From contig OZ024790.1 in the NCBI GenBank assembly GCA_964017065.1, forward strand, positions 1,916,631 to 1,980,630: 64,000 nt of DNA, read 5' to 3'. Below, one piece after another: positions 23,553 through 37,730 of the stretch (position 1 is the first letter of the stretch; the number at the start of each line of letters is the position of its first letter). Position numbers and translations under genes: made by a program. This DNA is from Haliclona indistincta (lineage: Eukaryota; Porifera; Demospongiae; Haplosclerida; Chalinidae). The notes below the pieces were generated by a model. The model was not told the DNA's origin and made no database searches. It was given only the letters and a program-made list of their open reading frames with translations.

Positions 23553-26500
23553 TTATTTGCTGATCCTGTCAGCTAGCTCACGCTCTCCAATCTGCTTCAG
23601 TGCTATTCTCAACACACTCCACGAAGGGATTCCCTTCTGTGATACATTATCTTGTTGCTGCAGCCATGTTGACAACATTTCTATCTTGCAGCTGTTTATA
23701 ATGCCTCGCTCCTCAAGATCTATCCTCTTCAGTGTTGAGTAGAGAAGGCCTAGTTGTAGTCCAAGCTCCTTCCAGTCATTGAGATCACGAATCACAGCCA
23801 ACACATCACACAGGTCATTCTCAGCTGTAATGAGTACATAACAGGGACACACCCCATCATTATAGCTCACTGAGCATTCTAGAAAGGTCTGCATCATTGA
23901 CACCAGCAGCAGCTGTAGGTAGCTTTGTATCAACAGGTGTCTTCTGTATAGTATACACAATATGCACTATACACCATCCTAGCTATATTAACTCACTGCA
24001 TTGGATAAAGATATCTTCTCTGAAGCAACTGCTACTCGTGTATCAGTGACTGATGCCGAGACAGAGACTGCATGACAATAGACCATCATCAAACAATTTG
24101 TGTTAAACATAACATCTCACAAGTTGGAGGAGGTGATTGTGGTGTAGCAGTGGCTGATGAGGCAGAGACTGTGCTGGCTACACGAAAAGATACACTATAA
24201 TACTAACATGCCGATCATCATCTGCCACACTCACCATCTGGTGCTGCCAGCCATGCCAGCATCCCATCATCAGAGCATGGACCACAGCCAACCTTAGGTC
24301 TAACAGAGCAGGTGAGATGAGCTGGAGAGAAGGCAGTGTCTACCACACAAGCATGAGGAATGGATTCGCAGATCTTGAAGGGACAGAAGAACCCATCAGT
24401 GAACACAATCTGCTTAGTATCAAGATGACGCTGCCTGCAGACAGTGGCTATGGCGTGGTGGATGGCGACTCTGATACGAGGAGCAGCTAACTTGTTACCA
24501 TTGAAGTGAACTGTAAGCCAAGCATGGCACTCTAATAGTTGCACTACTCCTCCACCGACCTTGCACTCGAGACTGACTGCATTTCGACCAATGATTTCAT
24601 CAAGAAGAAAGAGCTTATCACCAAGCAAAGCCACTACCAAGGCAGAGAACATACCAAGAGGTATTACCCTGGTGCGACAGAGAAGAACAAGAGGAGCAAG
24701 ATCACAAGAAAGAGAGGAAATCTTCTTGTTGGCAGGAAGGATAGAGGGAATGAAAAACAGCTCCTCTCCATCAATGCACACGGGTGCTATGATCAGGAGA
24801 TGCTGTAGAATCGACAGGAAGTCGTCTACTGAGTAACTACACTTCCCCTCCTCATTCACTCGATACTTGGAGCACACGATATCTACTAGCTTCTTGTTAA
24901 ACAGCCCTTGCTCCCGCAGCCTCAGTACCAGTGGTACATGCTTTGAAAGGAGAGGATACTGAGAGGGAATGAGGTGGAGGTCGATGATGCCGAGATTCAA
25001 TATCTCAGTGACTTCACTGAGAATAGCCTGAGGATCAGTGAAGACCAGGTGAGGGGCAGCAGCTGGGAAATACAAGCAGAGAGCAGCGCCATCAAGAAAC
25101 ACCAGTGCTGCCATCACATCTTCCTCTCCCATACTGAGATTCCCTCCTACCACTATACACTCTGCCAGACCGAGAACAGTCCGACCCTCCTTCTTTGCCT
25201 TGCCACTCACCTCCAGTTCAAATATATACCATCTAGTAGGTATATCTACTTCTGCATCGCTACAAGCATCCATGATCTTCTGCCTTATAGAAGACGCCAC
25301 CTCACTGCGACCCTTTGTGACCCGAGTGTTGATCGGGAGGAGAATATCTCCATCAGGACTAACATTAATGCACATCGACCTCAGCTTGCCAAGACTCTTC
25401 TTCAGCCATCGATTCTTACCGGATAGTGTCTCATCAAATAGTGACCAGTGCTTGTCAGCATGAGTGCCGATCAGGAGGAACTTTGGCTCTGATGATCCTT
25501 GACCACTGCCTTCCTCGGAATACTTGACAGACGAGAGTGTACTGATGAGTTCTTCAATGCCCTCAAGTTGAGATTTGTCTAGCGTTGTTGGTTGGCGAAG
25601 ATGCTGGTCATCTTTCACATACTCATACTGGAGCTTATCATTGATAGAGTGGTTGAGCTTTGAGGCTACTATGTTGACCGTGCTACCCCTGACAAATGCA
25701 GGTACGAGGCTGATGAATGACGGCTGTCCACCAGAGTCGATTAAGTGGACAAAGGTCTTCTTTGTCCCAAGATTCTTTGGTGGTTTGGGATCAGTAACTA
25801 TCTTGCGAGCAACATTAAAAACTGTGCCTTCTGGTTTCGGAGGAACTGGCAGGAGACTAGTATCCTCGACACTCTCTGCTGGTGATGAACTAGAGAACAG
25901 TGGAGTAGCTGGTGATGGCACTGGAGGAGTGTGATCCACATCAGATGGTTCCTGTGCACTGCTCTCAGTGGCTGCAGGAGTGGTGCTGGTGGCTGGTTGA
26001 GGAGGAACAGCACGAGATGGATTGAGGTCAATCATCTTCACCTCCTCTGCGATGTATTCGAGATAGGCATCGTCATCGAGCTCCGTCCATGTAACATCTC
26101 CGCTGCCATCGGCTTTGATGCGGTAGAAAGAGATGGCTCTGGTTGCTCGAGTTGCTAACGGTGTGCTGGTCCTACTAGGAGGAGGTGGTAGGCCAAGCAG
26201 GAGATGTCTGATGCCGGTCTTGCCCACACCAGGAGGACCCGTAATAAGAGCTTTAATGACAAGCAGTTTAGTGCGACCCTCTCTCATAGCCCTTTGGACT
26301 AGCTTTGTGTATGAAGGAGCCTCTGTAGAAAAGGTACAATGAAGTTGTAGTAATTCATCTTTAACTTTCACTTCTATTCATTTTAACATTTGTTAATGAT
26401 GGACAAAAATTATTGGCAACAATAATTTATGTAGGGATGACCGCAAATAAATATGGTGACTGATCATGTGTAAAAGTGAGTTATTGCGCATATCTCCACT

Positions 26501-29500
26501 GTTATGCATTTCTACTGCATTTGAATCTAGATGGCAAAAGCGGATATTTGTTCTCTTAGCATTTCTAAAGATTCAGCATCATGTTAGCAAGTATAACAAT
26601 AATTTGTAATTTTAATGAATTTTGATTGCGTAGCATAATGTATTGATTAATCACAACACCTGATTAATTGTAATTCTTTAGGCTTTTGTGTTTAAACTAA
26701 TAGTAACAGAGTTAACTGACAAGTGAAAAGTGTATCAATTCTATTCGACCAACAGTGTATACAACCATGTAACATTGAGGCAATAATTATCACATTCAAA
26801 AACACAGGCCCACAGTCCTCACGTAATATCAGATATCATCTGAGCACCTCCACAAAACAAAAGTGACAATGTTCATTTAGTCATGTCAAATTGACTAGAC
26901 AAATGAAGCACCAAAGGTGCGATGCCTCAGTGGAGATGCATGTAAGCAGCAGATGCATCACGTAACAGAACAATTGAAGCATGCAAGTAGCAGAACCATG
27001 GAAGCATAATCAGTAAAACCATACGGTTGAAGCATGCAACTACATGAGGAACACATTCATGGAAGGACAGCAGAAACATCATGCATGCATGCAAGCAGCG
27101 GAACCATGGAAGCATGCATGCAGCAGAACAGAAGCATGCAAGCAGCAGAACTATTATGGTTGCATGAAAGTAGCAGAACAATGGATTGTAGCAGCATAGA
27201 GTACATGTAGCTAAAATACATTGTACAAGCTGTTGTAATAAAGATACAAGCTGTTTACTGAAGACCTGTATAGACTGTATCAACGCTTATTCGCTCAGGC
27301 TCTCTCGACGAGCAAGATGAGTCTGAAGACGTTTTCACTCGCTAGTTTCATTGCTGTTTATGGAGTCGTGTGAGCTGCACTGTCACAGATCAAGCCTTCA
27401 AGTAGCGATGTAGCCAGCTGTGGACAGTACATTGCCAGCTAATAACGACATCCTGTTACAATTTCCGTATACTATCAAAACTTAGGTCCGTATATTCACT
27501 TTAGTTAATGTATTGTGTTCATTGGAAGATGAACTTCTACTTGGCGTCCTGACTTCCACAAACTAGATTTTCACTTGGTCGACCCAGGATAGCAAACTTC
27601 AGCCTATTAGCTATCGATTGAGCTAAAAATGTTGCAGTAGAGTTGAAAAAAGTCCGTTCTAAAACGCACTTCAAAGTCGCGACTATCGCCCAATTGTTAA
27701 TGTATTAGCTGATGTCAAAATATGATTTTTATCGATTTTTGAGTGACTGTAACTAAAAAAACTAAACTCGATTTTGAGTTGGTCGACCCCAGGTCTAATA
27801 GAACAGGGTCTGAAGATTTGAATGGTGTGTTCAAAATTGAAATCCAAAGAATAAAGTAGGTTCCACTTTTGAGGTGAAGTTGGGTAAGAAACAAGTTTTG
27901 CCCGGGAAGAAATGAAGTACAGCAGTTGCGTTTAGTACAGTTTGAGCATGGTTTATTCAGTTTAAACTGTAGCGCTAGTATCTCAGACTATCCCTAGACT
28001 GTCTAGAAGCTAGTACTTGGCAATTCAAGTGTAGCAAAGGCTCAGGAGGGAGCCAGAAGTAGCGATGCCAAACAGTTTTTCAAAGTTATAAATCACTAGA
28101 TTTAGTAGATATCATTAGAAAGGGCTCGATTAGAGGAATCGAAAGATACCAAAAGTTTCTTCATCCGATGCCGCTAAGCTGAGTAAAACGCCAGAGAAGA
28201 CGCACCCTCGCGTAACAGGAAGTAAATTAATAAGTAATTTGAGATTGACGGCACCGCCCCTTCTGCCATGGATAACTTCGTTGTTCCTCGGCCGATTTCA
28301 GTGATCCAGATATTAATCAACTCCTCTCTGTGTGGCGCATGAGACTGTCTTACTTATAAGTCGCTTTAAAATAGTTCTTTAGTGTTATTATTATGTCTGA
28401 AGTAGAACTTTTTATAACCACACAAGAATCAATGGAAAACCCACACCCCTTCCTTGGCTTAAAAAACATTTCATCCATTGTTGTCACCCAAATAAGGGTA
28501 GCTGATTCCAAAAAAAGTAGTTCGAATCTTGTGCAATGCATGTAACATGATGAAATTTTAATTTTAATGTTTAATTCGTTGATAAAATACTCACTAAAAA
28601 CTTTAACAACTTCGAACTAGTATTTTCTACAACTACTACCTATGACTACTTACAAAAAAAAATTACAATGGAAATAAACTCGGACATCAGGTGTGGAAAG
28701 TTGATTGAAGTTCACAACCGTTTTGTGCCACATGCATTATTTAGTATAATCTATTCCTATTCTGCACAACTGCTTCAAAGTTTCTTGACAGTACTGTTCA
28801 TTCTGCAGAAACAATATAGACATAAGCGAGTAAATTGAGCCATAAAACGATAAGACACGACAAGCAGAAGTAGAGTTATGAATAGATTAAGTAGAGCAAT
28901 TTATTACGTTCCGTTACGCAAAATTAACCGTCACGCCCACACCTTTGGCATCGCTACCAGAAGTCACTGCATGACTCCGTGACCGCCATTCTCTATGAGC
29001 TCTGATTTCGTTGCGCTGCTTACTTTCTGTTCTGAAAAGAACATTGTTACAGGTAATACATAAGCTTGAGCTTCTTAGCATAGCTATACACAACCGTGTT
29101 GAAACAGTGGACGTCTACTGCAAGCGTTGTAGAGCGGTGAAGTTGCCTACCTGCACCATGCTAGCGAACGGCGACAAGGCTTTGTGGTTCAGAGCGAAGG
29201 AAACAGACGTTATAGGCGCACCAATAGGAGTCCTTTTCAGTACCACAGACACTACTGGGACCAGTAGAAACTGTGCAAGAAGACACACAGTGAACTATGA
29301 TCCAAGGTGACCTTCACGGAACGGAGCGGTTGTCATTAGCAACCCGTTATATTAATCGTGTTACATTACAAATAAATCGTGTTCTGTGCATAAACGTAAT
29401 TCCGTGTGATGTCCTTTATTTCTGGTAATGACTGTCTCTGAAGCAAGCCCGAACACTTGCAACGGCAGTCCAGGTGAGCAAATCATGTCATAACTCGAAA

Positions 29501-32500
29501 ACAAAGCCTTTAATCGCAATTCTGCCAAATTTGTTTTAAAACTACTGAGATCTACCTGTATTGCTAATTCCAGTACTTAGTACGAGCGGTTGCTGAGATA
29601 CGCATTGTGAACACACACACACAAACGAACAGACTACTCTATGCCTACGTGGCTCCGCCCACCTCGGCATAATAAGGTCACTTTATTGCTACTGCAGTTA
29701 GCAATCATAGTCAAGTGAATGGCTGAGGATGTGGTATTGACCTGTGAAAACAGCCTCTCTAAAAATGTCAGGTAATGTCCATGTATGCATTGTGTAGCTT
29801 AACCACAAGTTCTACCATACACATCACTACTTTAAAACTGCAGTACATAGTGCTGTATAGGCTGTATGTGCATGGGCTTTACAAATAATTAATTTATGGT
29901 TGACTGGTTTCTACAACTAGTGAAACATGATATTATAATTATTTGAGTCGTTTCTGAACAACTGTTTATAGTCGCTATCGATACTGCACTGTGTGTATGG
30001 AGCAAATACGAAGCTGGACCTAGAGAATGGTTCTGCTATCTCAACCAACTGTGTTCTAGGCCTGAGCCTATTATGCTTTTTATTTTACCCATTATTCTTT
30101 TTAGAATTTTTCAATTTTTGGCCCGATTATTCTCATGAAATTCACCGATTATTCTTTTGAATTCAATTGAACTGCAAAAAACGTACAACACAAAAAGTAA
30201 CAAAATTTACAAACTATTATAGCTATGTTATACTGGTTTACATTACCATTATGCATGCATGCAAGCAGCAGAACCATGGAAGCATGCAAAACAAAACAGA
30301 AATGAAGCATGCAAGCAGCACTGCAGCAGAACTGAAGCATGCAAGCAGCTATTGAAGCATGCAAGCAGCAGAACTATGGTTGCATGCAAGTAGCAGAACC
30401 ATGGATTGTAGCAGCATAGAGTACATGTAGCTAAAATGCATCGTACAAGCTGTTGTAATAAAGATACAAGCTGTTTACTGAAGACCTGTATAGACTGTAT
30501 CAATGCTTATTCGCTCAGGCTCACTCGACGAGCGAGATGAGTCTGAAGACGTTTTCGCTCGCTAGTTTCATTGCTACATATGGACTCGTGTGAGCTGCAC
30601 TGTCACAGATAAAGCCTTCAATTAGCGATGTAGCCAGCTGTGGACAGTACTGTCTCTGAAGCAAGCCCGAACGCTCGCAACGGCATTCCAGGTGAGCAAA
30701 TCATGTCATAACTCGAAAACAAAGCCTTTAATCGAAATTCTGCCAAATTTGCTTCATAAACTACTGAGATCTACCTGTGTTGCTAATTTCAGCACTTAGT
30801 ATGAAGCGGTTGCTGAGATACGCATTGTGAACACAGACACACAAACGAACAGACTACTCTATGCCTACGTGGCTCCGCCCACCTCGGCATAATAAGGTCA
30901 CTTGATAGCTACTGCAGTTAGCAATCATAGTCAAGTGAATGGCTGAGGATTAACCTGTGAAACCACCCGCTCTATAATGTCAGGTAATGTCCATGCATGC
31001 ATGCATTGTGTAGGTTAACCACAAGTTCTGCCATCCCCATTCCACACTACTTTAAAACTGCAGTACATAGTGCTGTATATAGGCTGTATGTGCATGGGCT
31101 TTACATTATGGTTTACCTATTTATGGTTGACTGGTTTCTACAACTAGTGAAACATTATTATAATTATTTGAGTCGTTTTTGAACAACTGTTTATAGTCAC
31201 TATCGATACTGCACTGTGTGTGCATGGAGCAAAGGTGAAGCTGGACCTAGAGAATGGTTCTGCTATGTCAACCAACTGTGTTCTCATGTAACACTGAAGA
31301 ATGCATTACGTGATTTATAACCACGTAACATGTACACTCTTGGGCCCACAGCCATCACATCAATACAAAGGCAACAATGCTTAATTATTATGTTCATTCA
31401 ATAGTTGTCTAGACAAGATCACTACATAGCTACTGCAGTTTCCAATCATAGTCAAGTAGGTTATGATTATCAATATGTGAATGGCTGAGGATGTGATAAC
31501 AGCTTCCCTGTACTATACAATCATTATCAGGTAATGGTCATTGTGTAGGCTAACCACATGTACAGCCATTCACACTATGACAACATACTTGAAACTGCAG
31601 TACATACATTACTGGAGGCTGTATGTGAACTAAACAAAGTACAATAAAATGGTTAACTGAAATGGTAAAACTGAAAACTCCCAACTTCAATTTATTTGAT
31701 CTAGTATATTAGTGAAAACAGCTCAAAGTCAGTTCTGATAAAGTGGTTCTATTACTACTTGCGAGTAAATATAGTGTCAAACCAGGGGGTACGACAAGCT
31801 AATTTAATATGAACTAATATAGGAATGTAAGGCTTTAGAATGTATGCAGGATAGTTTAAACAGTTTGCCATCGCGCTATAGTACATGATATCAAGCTCAA
31901 GTGTGCATTTACACTCCCGGTCAAGGCAAGTAATATTCCAGAACAATCTACTGAAAATAGCTGAAACAAGTTTTTTGCTGTTACAGTGATTGGACAACAT
32001 TTGTGCGTATTGCAGCCAGGGTTTGTGCGCCACAGCCGAAATTTCTTTACATTATTAACCAAATGATGCTCTAGAATAATAGCAATGCTGTTTTGATCAC
32101 GTTAGTACTTTCTTGGGTGAATAATTTTGCCAACCAATTCTCTATCTTCATTTTTCTGTACTGCAAAAACTAAAAGAGGTACGGGTGGGTACGGTAGCTT
32201 AAACGAAAGCTCTTGGGTAGTACTATCCATTTAGCAACATACTTACCGGTCAAATTGTCCTCTAAAGGCGTAGCAGATCAGGAAAAACGCACTGTATTCT
32301 GGTTTACTAAATCATTGCCTACGTGAAGCTACGTCAGCATTACGTCAGAATAAATACTATTAGCTTGTCGTACCCCCCTGGTGTCAAACGTCAAATTTAC
32401 CATCCAAAATAAATAAGGTACAAATCACACTTTATTCTTGTCACTGTTGCAAGAAGTAATAAACCACTGTACAGTGAATACAGTTTAACTAGTCACTATC

Positions 32501-35500
32501 AAATCTCATGTACAGTAAAGATTGTGTACTACAATAAGTGTATCAGTGTTTACTGAGTTCACACAATCTCTGATACATATGAGTATGGTGTATGTAGCAA
32601 TACCATATTGTCATGGTAACAGGTGTAACAACCATGAGCATAACAATACTCACCAACTGTCACTAGGTAGTCAACAATGGAATGGTTACCACGCTGCTTT
32701 GCTCTCTCCAGTGGAGTCCTCCCATCCTGCAGGTAATGATGAAGACACATACACACTATAATGGATACCAATAAAGCCAAAACAACACAAACAGCAATAA
32801 TCTCTCAAGATATACCTAAGGGCTCATTGATTACAGTCAATGAAAAGTCAAATATTTTTGCTGCCTTAAAAACAACTTGCTATAGGTAATCCTGATACAA
32901 TTATTGTTATTGGACAAATTATTGATAGAATCAATTCAATTAAAAGACAATTACAGTACAATTCCGAGCAAATACAGAATTTAACATGTATTGCAAGTGC
33001 CAGTGTTTGGTTTGAGTTATAGGCACAAAGAAACAAGATGTTTGTACTTGTAATATACAAGAGTGTGGGAGCTCAGGCAACTAATCCTGATCATTTGTTG
33101 TCATTATTACACAGCCACAATCACAATAGAGACACTTCATTGATCTACTGCAATGATTCCATGACCAACGTACTCACAATAGTTACATAATTTAACTCAT
33201 AACATAGTTAAATGTTCGGTAATGCAACCATCTCAATAATCAGTCTAGCTGGGGTCAAACACTGGAACCCGCTCAGAGTGCTATACCTTTTCATGTGTTT
33301 ATCATAGAATGATTATTATCTCACAACATCATGCACACCACACAGGTGTTGTCATGACAACAATACTAATGATAGTGACCATACAATACACCAGCTAGTC
33401 CATTGACACACAATCTCATCACCTCAGTGACACTCACCTTATCCCTCAGCTGTATGTTGGCTCCATGGGACACTAGTAGCTTCACCACCTCCAGGTAACC
33501 ATACTGAGCAGCATAGTGACAGGCAGTCCATGAGATCTATAAGAGGATAGGAGGAGTACAGCTGGTACTGTAGCACATCAACAACAATCACACACTGTAA
33601 ACACTTCATATTATGACATGAGATGATTTGATGTACAAGATAAAGCTTTAAGAGACAGACTCACTCTGTGACCATCATTACACTCGTCCTCATGGGTAGT
33701 ACTATTGGTAGCTAGCTGTCAGTCATGGGCCACACCCACTCAATGGTGTACTATAACATTCATATGACCACTTCTCATGATGAGGTGACTATGGCAGTCA
33801 TGATTATGGATCATGATTGGTTACAAGCACATTACTAACACAAGAAATTCTAACAGAGGCTCATTGGTAGATGGTAACCTCGAGAATATAGTGATGTACT
33901 GATCATGTCATTACCAGCCTCCACAGTACTACAATACCACATGTTCATAACAATTGCAGAGCTACATGTGCAATACTGTGGGATACCAGTGGTGCTGAAA
34001 CCATCAACATTTGGTTACATAATACAGCTAGTATAACTGTGAACATTGCTGACCATACCCCACATAATGGTGATGGCATCTAGATCAGTATCTATGTAGT
34101 CTAGTAAAACCGACCACAAGTCAGAATGACACTCTTATCATGTTGTTTGTTTGTTTCTAGTTGGTGTGTAGTAGTGAGTGCTGCCTCTGGTACAGTGCAG
34201 TCTAACACACACAGGAAAACACAGCACATTATAGCAATATCAGCAAGTCAGAATGCAAGCCATTAACACACTTAGCCTGTTCATACACTAGTTGGTTCAT
34301 AGTAGCAAGCACTGCCTCTGATACAGAATGACACACAGAGCAAGTACTGTAACCCTCTGAGGCATGTGCCAAGGGTTAGTGTGTGTGAAACACTCCATGT
34401 CTGTTGCTAGTGTGAATGCCAGCAATGATACAGCAACTCACTAATTACCGACTAGAGTAAAGTGATATCACACAGCATCTCTGAGAACACTGTGTGCATG
34501 AGACAGGAATGAGATGAGTTGAATGCTCTTACAGATTATTACTAAAATGCATGAGCAAGTCGAGATATCACAGGTACTCTAGTGTAGCTGAGCACTAAAG
34601 GTGTGTTCACATGGACTATGCAAAGTGGATCGAATGTGCATTCAATCCCGTTAGTCAGGGTTCACATGAATCCGCTTGAAATCAATAGCTGTAGCTAGGC
34701 TTTGATATAACTTGATCATGTGATATCACTAGACTGCTACACTATCCTTTAGTACTGGTTGATTATACAAGCTAGCGGCTAGACTATGATAGTAAATGTA
34801 TAGTTACACATAACATGGTTTAATTAATGTAAAACAGAATCTAGCCATGCGTGCTAGTATACTGGACAGAGAAAGACAGTGTATTAGAAGAACTAAGTAT
34901 AGTCACATAGCCAGGCTACCCAAATTACATTATGGTTAAAATGTAGTTGCTACAAGACTCACCCTGTCTGTGGCATTAACTTGAGCTGAGGTCTCCTCGA
35001 CCAGGTATTGCACAATGGCTGTGTGACCAGATGCAGCAGCTCCAATTAGAGCAGTGTATCCAAACTGCACATGAGAAGAGTGGATCAATACAACACACTA
35101 TTGTCACTAATATCTCAACCACTATTCACCATCAAGCATATCCTCACTAGTCATGTGCTTATTATACTGGAATAATTATTAGAATAATAGGAAACTGACA
35201 GAATTTTAGAATATTCGAGAATAATCGGTCAAATGTGATCTACCCATGGTCACATGTGCATCATCAGGATGATGAGTGGAAGCAGCAAACGATGAGTAAA
35301 ATCAATTTAGTAGTGCAGGTATGAACCGGTAGCCAGTGTAGATCGACGACTTACTACATGACTGTAAGTGTAGTAGGAATGTTCTTGCATGTACTAGAAC
35401 CGTGCTTACGATGTCAAGTCGCTTGATCGTAACGTCTATTTTAGGCCTGCATTTGCATAGGCTGTGACTTATTCATGTGTATCATTAACCCTCGGCACAT

Positions 35501-36515
35501 GCACGAGGGTTACGTTACTTGTTTTGTCATTCACTGATTCGTTCATTCTGTCCATCGAGCATTATAAGAAAAAATAATTTTACGTTTATGATACTTTTGT
35601 TAACTTTTTAGGAATAGATGCTTTCTCGACAATGCACAGTGCTTTTTAGAAATCTCCAAAATGTGTGCACTTCTGTGTCCTCCTCCCAGTGGGATTTACA
35701 TGCTCTCAGTAGCTGCTACCAGTACCTTTCCATGTACTGTACTGATACTAACATGGTAGTATGCCATGCTAATATGACTGTTGGTATTCCAGGAAATGTG
35801 GCACAAAGCAGTGTGGACCATGCTCTCTTACTGTGACATTCTGGACTACACAACATTACCAGCTAGTGGTACACTACACCACTACATGTTCACATACACT
35901 CACAATGGACTAGCTGATGGAGACTCACCGCAACAGGATTCCTCCAATTTGGGTCTGCTCCTTTCTGGATTGCTGAGCGAGCATCATCCAGTCTACCATA
36001 ACGACAAGCATCACTCAGCTCCCTATCCTGTGTGAGTAGAGCACACAGAGCAGCACCACTGACCGGTGATCATACCATCACTCTCACACACCCTCTCCAC
36101 ACGCTACTGTGCTCCTGCACCATAATACACAGTCCTAGCTACAAACAAGACCACAAGTGTTGTTACAGACTGTTAGTAGCTACACACTTGAAACGCAATC
36201 ATGTCCTCTCATAGCTTGTCCTGGGACCAGCCACACTCAACTATGTCAGTATCACAGTGTAAGAGACAAACAGAATGAGAACAAGTTGAGAGATATAAAC
36301 CAAAATTATGATAATACAACTTGATCTCTACTACATTTTGATCCATAATTCATGATGAATCAGTAAATGTGTATAGTCGTCTTATCTCTACTCATAGCCT
36401 GTATATATCCCACTACCAGACCTTAACTATACGCGAGAATCTCGTGTATGCTACTAACACACTCTCTCTCACTCACCAGCTTCCTCTGCTGTTCCTCTGT
36501 CAAGCGCCTCGTCAT
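23553..36515 (-). CDS. ROC gene B: complete ankyrin-ROC-COR-death protein, DAPK-like without kinase
   Basis: Eleven minus-strand exons, all with GT..AG borders and compatible phases: 36477-36515 (start, MTRRLTEEQQRKL), 35929-36027, 34963-35064, 33665-33688 (24-nt microexon), 33438-33536, 32654-32726, 24235-26322, 24121-24177, 23997-24067, 23871-23943, 23553-23824. They sum to 999 codons including stop. Residues about 14-145 are four to five ankyrin repeats (ISWTACHYAAQYG.., DGRTPLERAKQRG..), the P-loop is at about 174-181, DSGGQ at about 341, GTHADKH at about 431, then COR-like sequence, a Ser/Thr-rich linker, and a death domain at about 910-995. Family knowledge: DAPK1 has the same ANK-ROC-COR-death order after its kinase; death domains recruit partners by homotypic contact, so a GTP-regulated signalling scaffold is likely. 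Confidence 0.85.
24235..26322 (-). CDS. GTPase/ROC-COR exon of gene B
   Basis: 2088 nt, the same length and borders as in gene A (acceptor TTCTACAG, donor GTGAGTG). It joins the preceding 73-nt ankyrin exon in phase 1, completing a Glu codon before APSYTKLVQRAMREG. The G1, G3 and G4 motifs are intact. Confidence 0.88.
26905..29676. mobile_element. ATGCCTCRGTGG-type element with a nested 2-kb insertion
   Basis: Left end near GGTGCGATGCCTCAGTGG and right end near GCCCACCTCGGCATAA are inverted. A shorter relative is at 30235-30895. Compared with that copy, 27431-29430 is an insertion whose ends (ATTGCCAGCTAATAACGACATC and, inverted, ATTACCAGAAATAAAGGACATC) form an imperfect inverted repeat. It lies in the 6.3-kb intron of gene B between the last ankyrin exon and the GTPase exon. 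Imperfect GCATGCAAGCAGCAGAAC repeats occur near 27080-27190. Confidence 0.55.
30235..30895. mobile_element. Second ATGCCTCRGTGG-type element in the gene B intron
   Basis: Holds imperfect GCATGCAAGCAGCAGAAC repeats (30255-30380) followed by the sequence shared with 27200-27430 and 29420-29676, without the 2-kb insertion. It ends GCCCACCTCGGCATAATAAGG. Confidence 0.55.
31783..32380. mobile_element. 598-bp element with 9-bp target duplication
   Basis: Ends CAGGGGGTACGACAAGCTAA and, inverted, CAGGGGGGTACGACAAGCTAA. Flanked by GTGTCAAAC at 31774-31782 and 32381-32389. The gene C intron at 48250 is the empty site (AGTGTCAACTG). A 9-bp duplication points to a Mutator-like family; an 8-bp hAT duplication with a chance extra match is the alternative. 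No long coding frame. Confidence 0.75.
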
Positions 36516-36713
36516 CTCGATCTCAGCATCTCATGATCCTCGAGTTGTTGTGACACTGTTACTAGTCACGAGGCAGGACAGATCAAACGAGAGCGAGTCA
36601 AGCAAGCAAGTCTGTCTAAAGGCGTAGGCCTGCCTGCTAAAATCAGCCCCGCCCAAAACAAAACGTCAGTGCGCATGTGCAATAGAATTCATTGCAGCCC
36701 GTATGCTGTACAG

Positions 36714-37475
36714 TACAGTACGGACTATAGCAGTATCATGGCAGTATTATAGTACTGTACAGTACAGTATGGACTATAGTAGTAGTACTGTACAGTACAG
36801 TACGGACTATAGCAGTATCATGGCAGTATTATAGTACTGTGCAGTACAGTATGGACTATAGTAGTAGTACTGTACAGAACAGTATGGACTATAAGAGTAG
36901 TACTGTACAGTACAGTATGGACTATAGTAGTAGTACTGTACAGTACAGTATGGACTATAGTAGTACTAGTAGTACTGTACAGTACAGTATGGACTATAGT
37001 AGTAGTACTGTACAGTACAGTATGGACTATAGTAGTACTAGTAGTACTGTACAGTACAGTATGGACTATAGTAGTAGTACTGTACAGAACAGTATGGACT
37101 ATAGTAGTAGTACTGTACAGAACAGTATGGACTATAGTAGTAGTACTGTACAGTACAGTATGGACTATAGTAGTAGTACTGTACAGTATGGACTATAGTA
37201 GTAGTACTGTACAGTATGGACTATAGTAGTAGTACTGTACAGAACAGTATGGACTATAGTAGTAGTACTGTACAGTACAGTATGGACTATAGTAATAGTA
37301 CTGTACAGAACAGTATGGACTATAGTAGTAGTACTGTACAGAACAGTATGGACTATAGTAGTAGTACTGTACAGTACGGTATGGACTATAGTAGTAGTAC
37401 TGTACAGAACAGTATGGACTATAGTAGTAGTACTGTACAGTACAGTATGGATTATAATTATTAGTAGTACTGTAC
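36714..37475. repeat. 33-bp minisatellite array 2
   Basis: About 22 units of the same 33-bp repeat as array 1, with variants (CAGAACAG for CAGTACAG, an extra TAGTAC, and one-third-length deletions). The first two units are longer and diverged (GCAGTATCATGGCAGTATTA). It lies between the first exon of gene B and the 3' end of adaptor copy 2. Confidence 0.95.
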
Positions 37476-37730
37476 AGTCCAACAGAGCTGCTGTTGCAGT
37501 AGATAACATCATCAGCTTTGCGGTAGTAGTCAAGAGTGAAGCAGCTTTTAACTGCTGTGGTATCTCCTACCACGTGTATGGTGTATCGGACTACTAGAAC
37601 TCATAATAGCAAAATTATAATAATTATTATTAACATGTCCAATAATGAAACACACAACTAATAACCAGGTTAATGCTGTTGTTGCTATGGTACTAGTGTC
37701 TATTACTGCTAACATGATGTGGCTAGTTAA

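Noticed and set aside
29011..29310. Open frame of 99 codons on the plus strand in the gene B intron
   Set aside because: Lies in the 2-kb nested insertion, shows no domain and no splice partner; probably chance.
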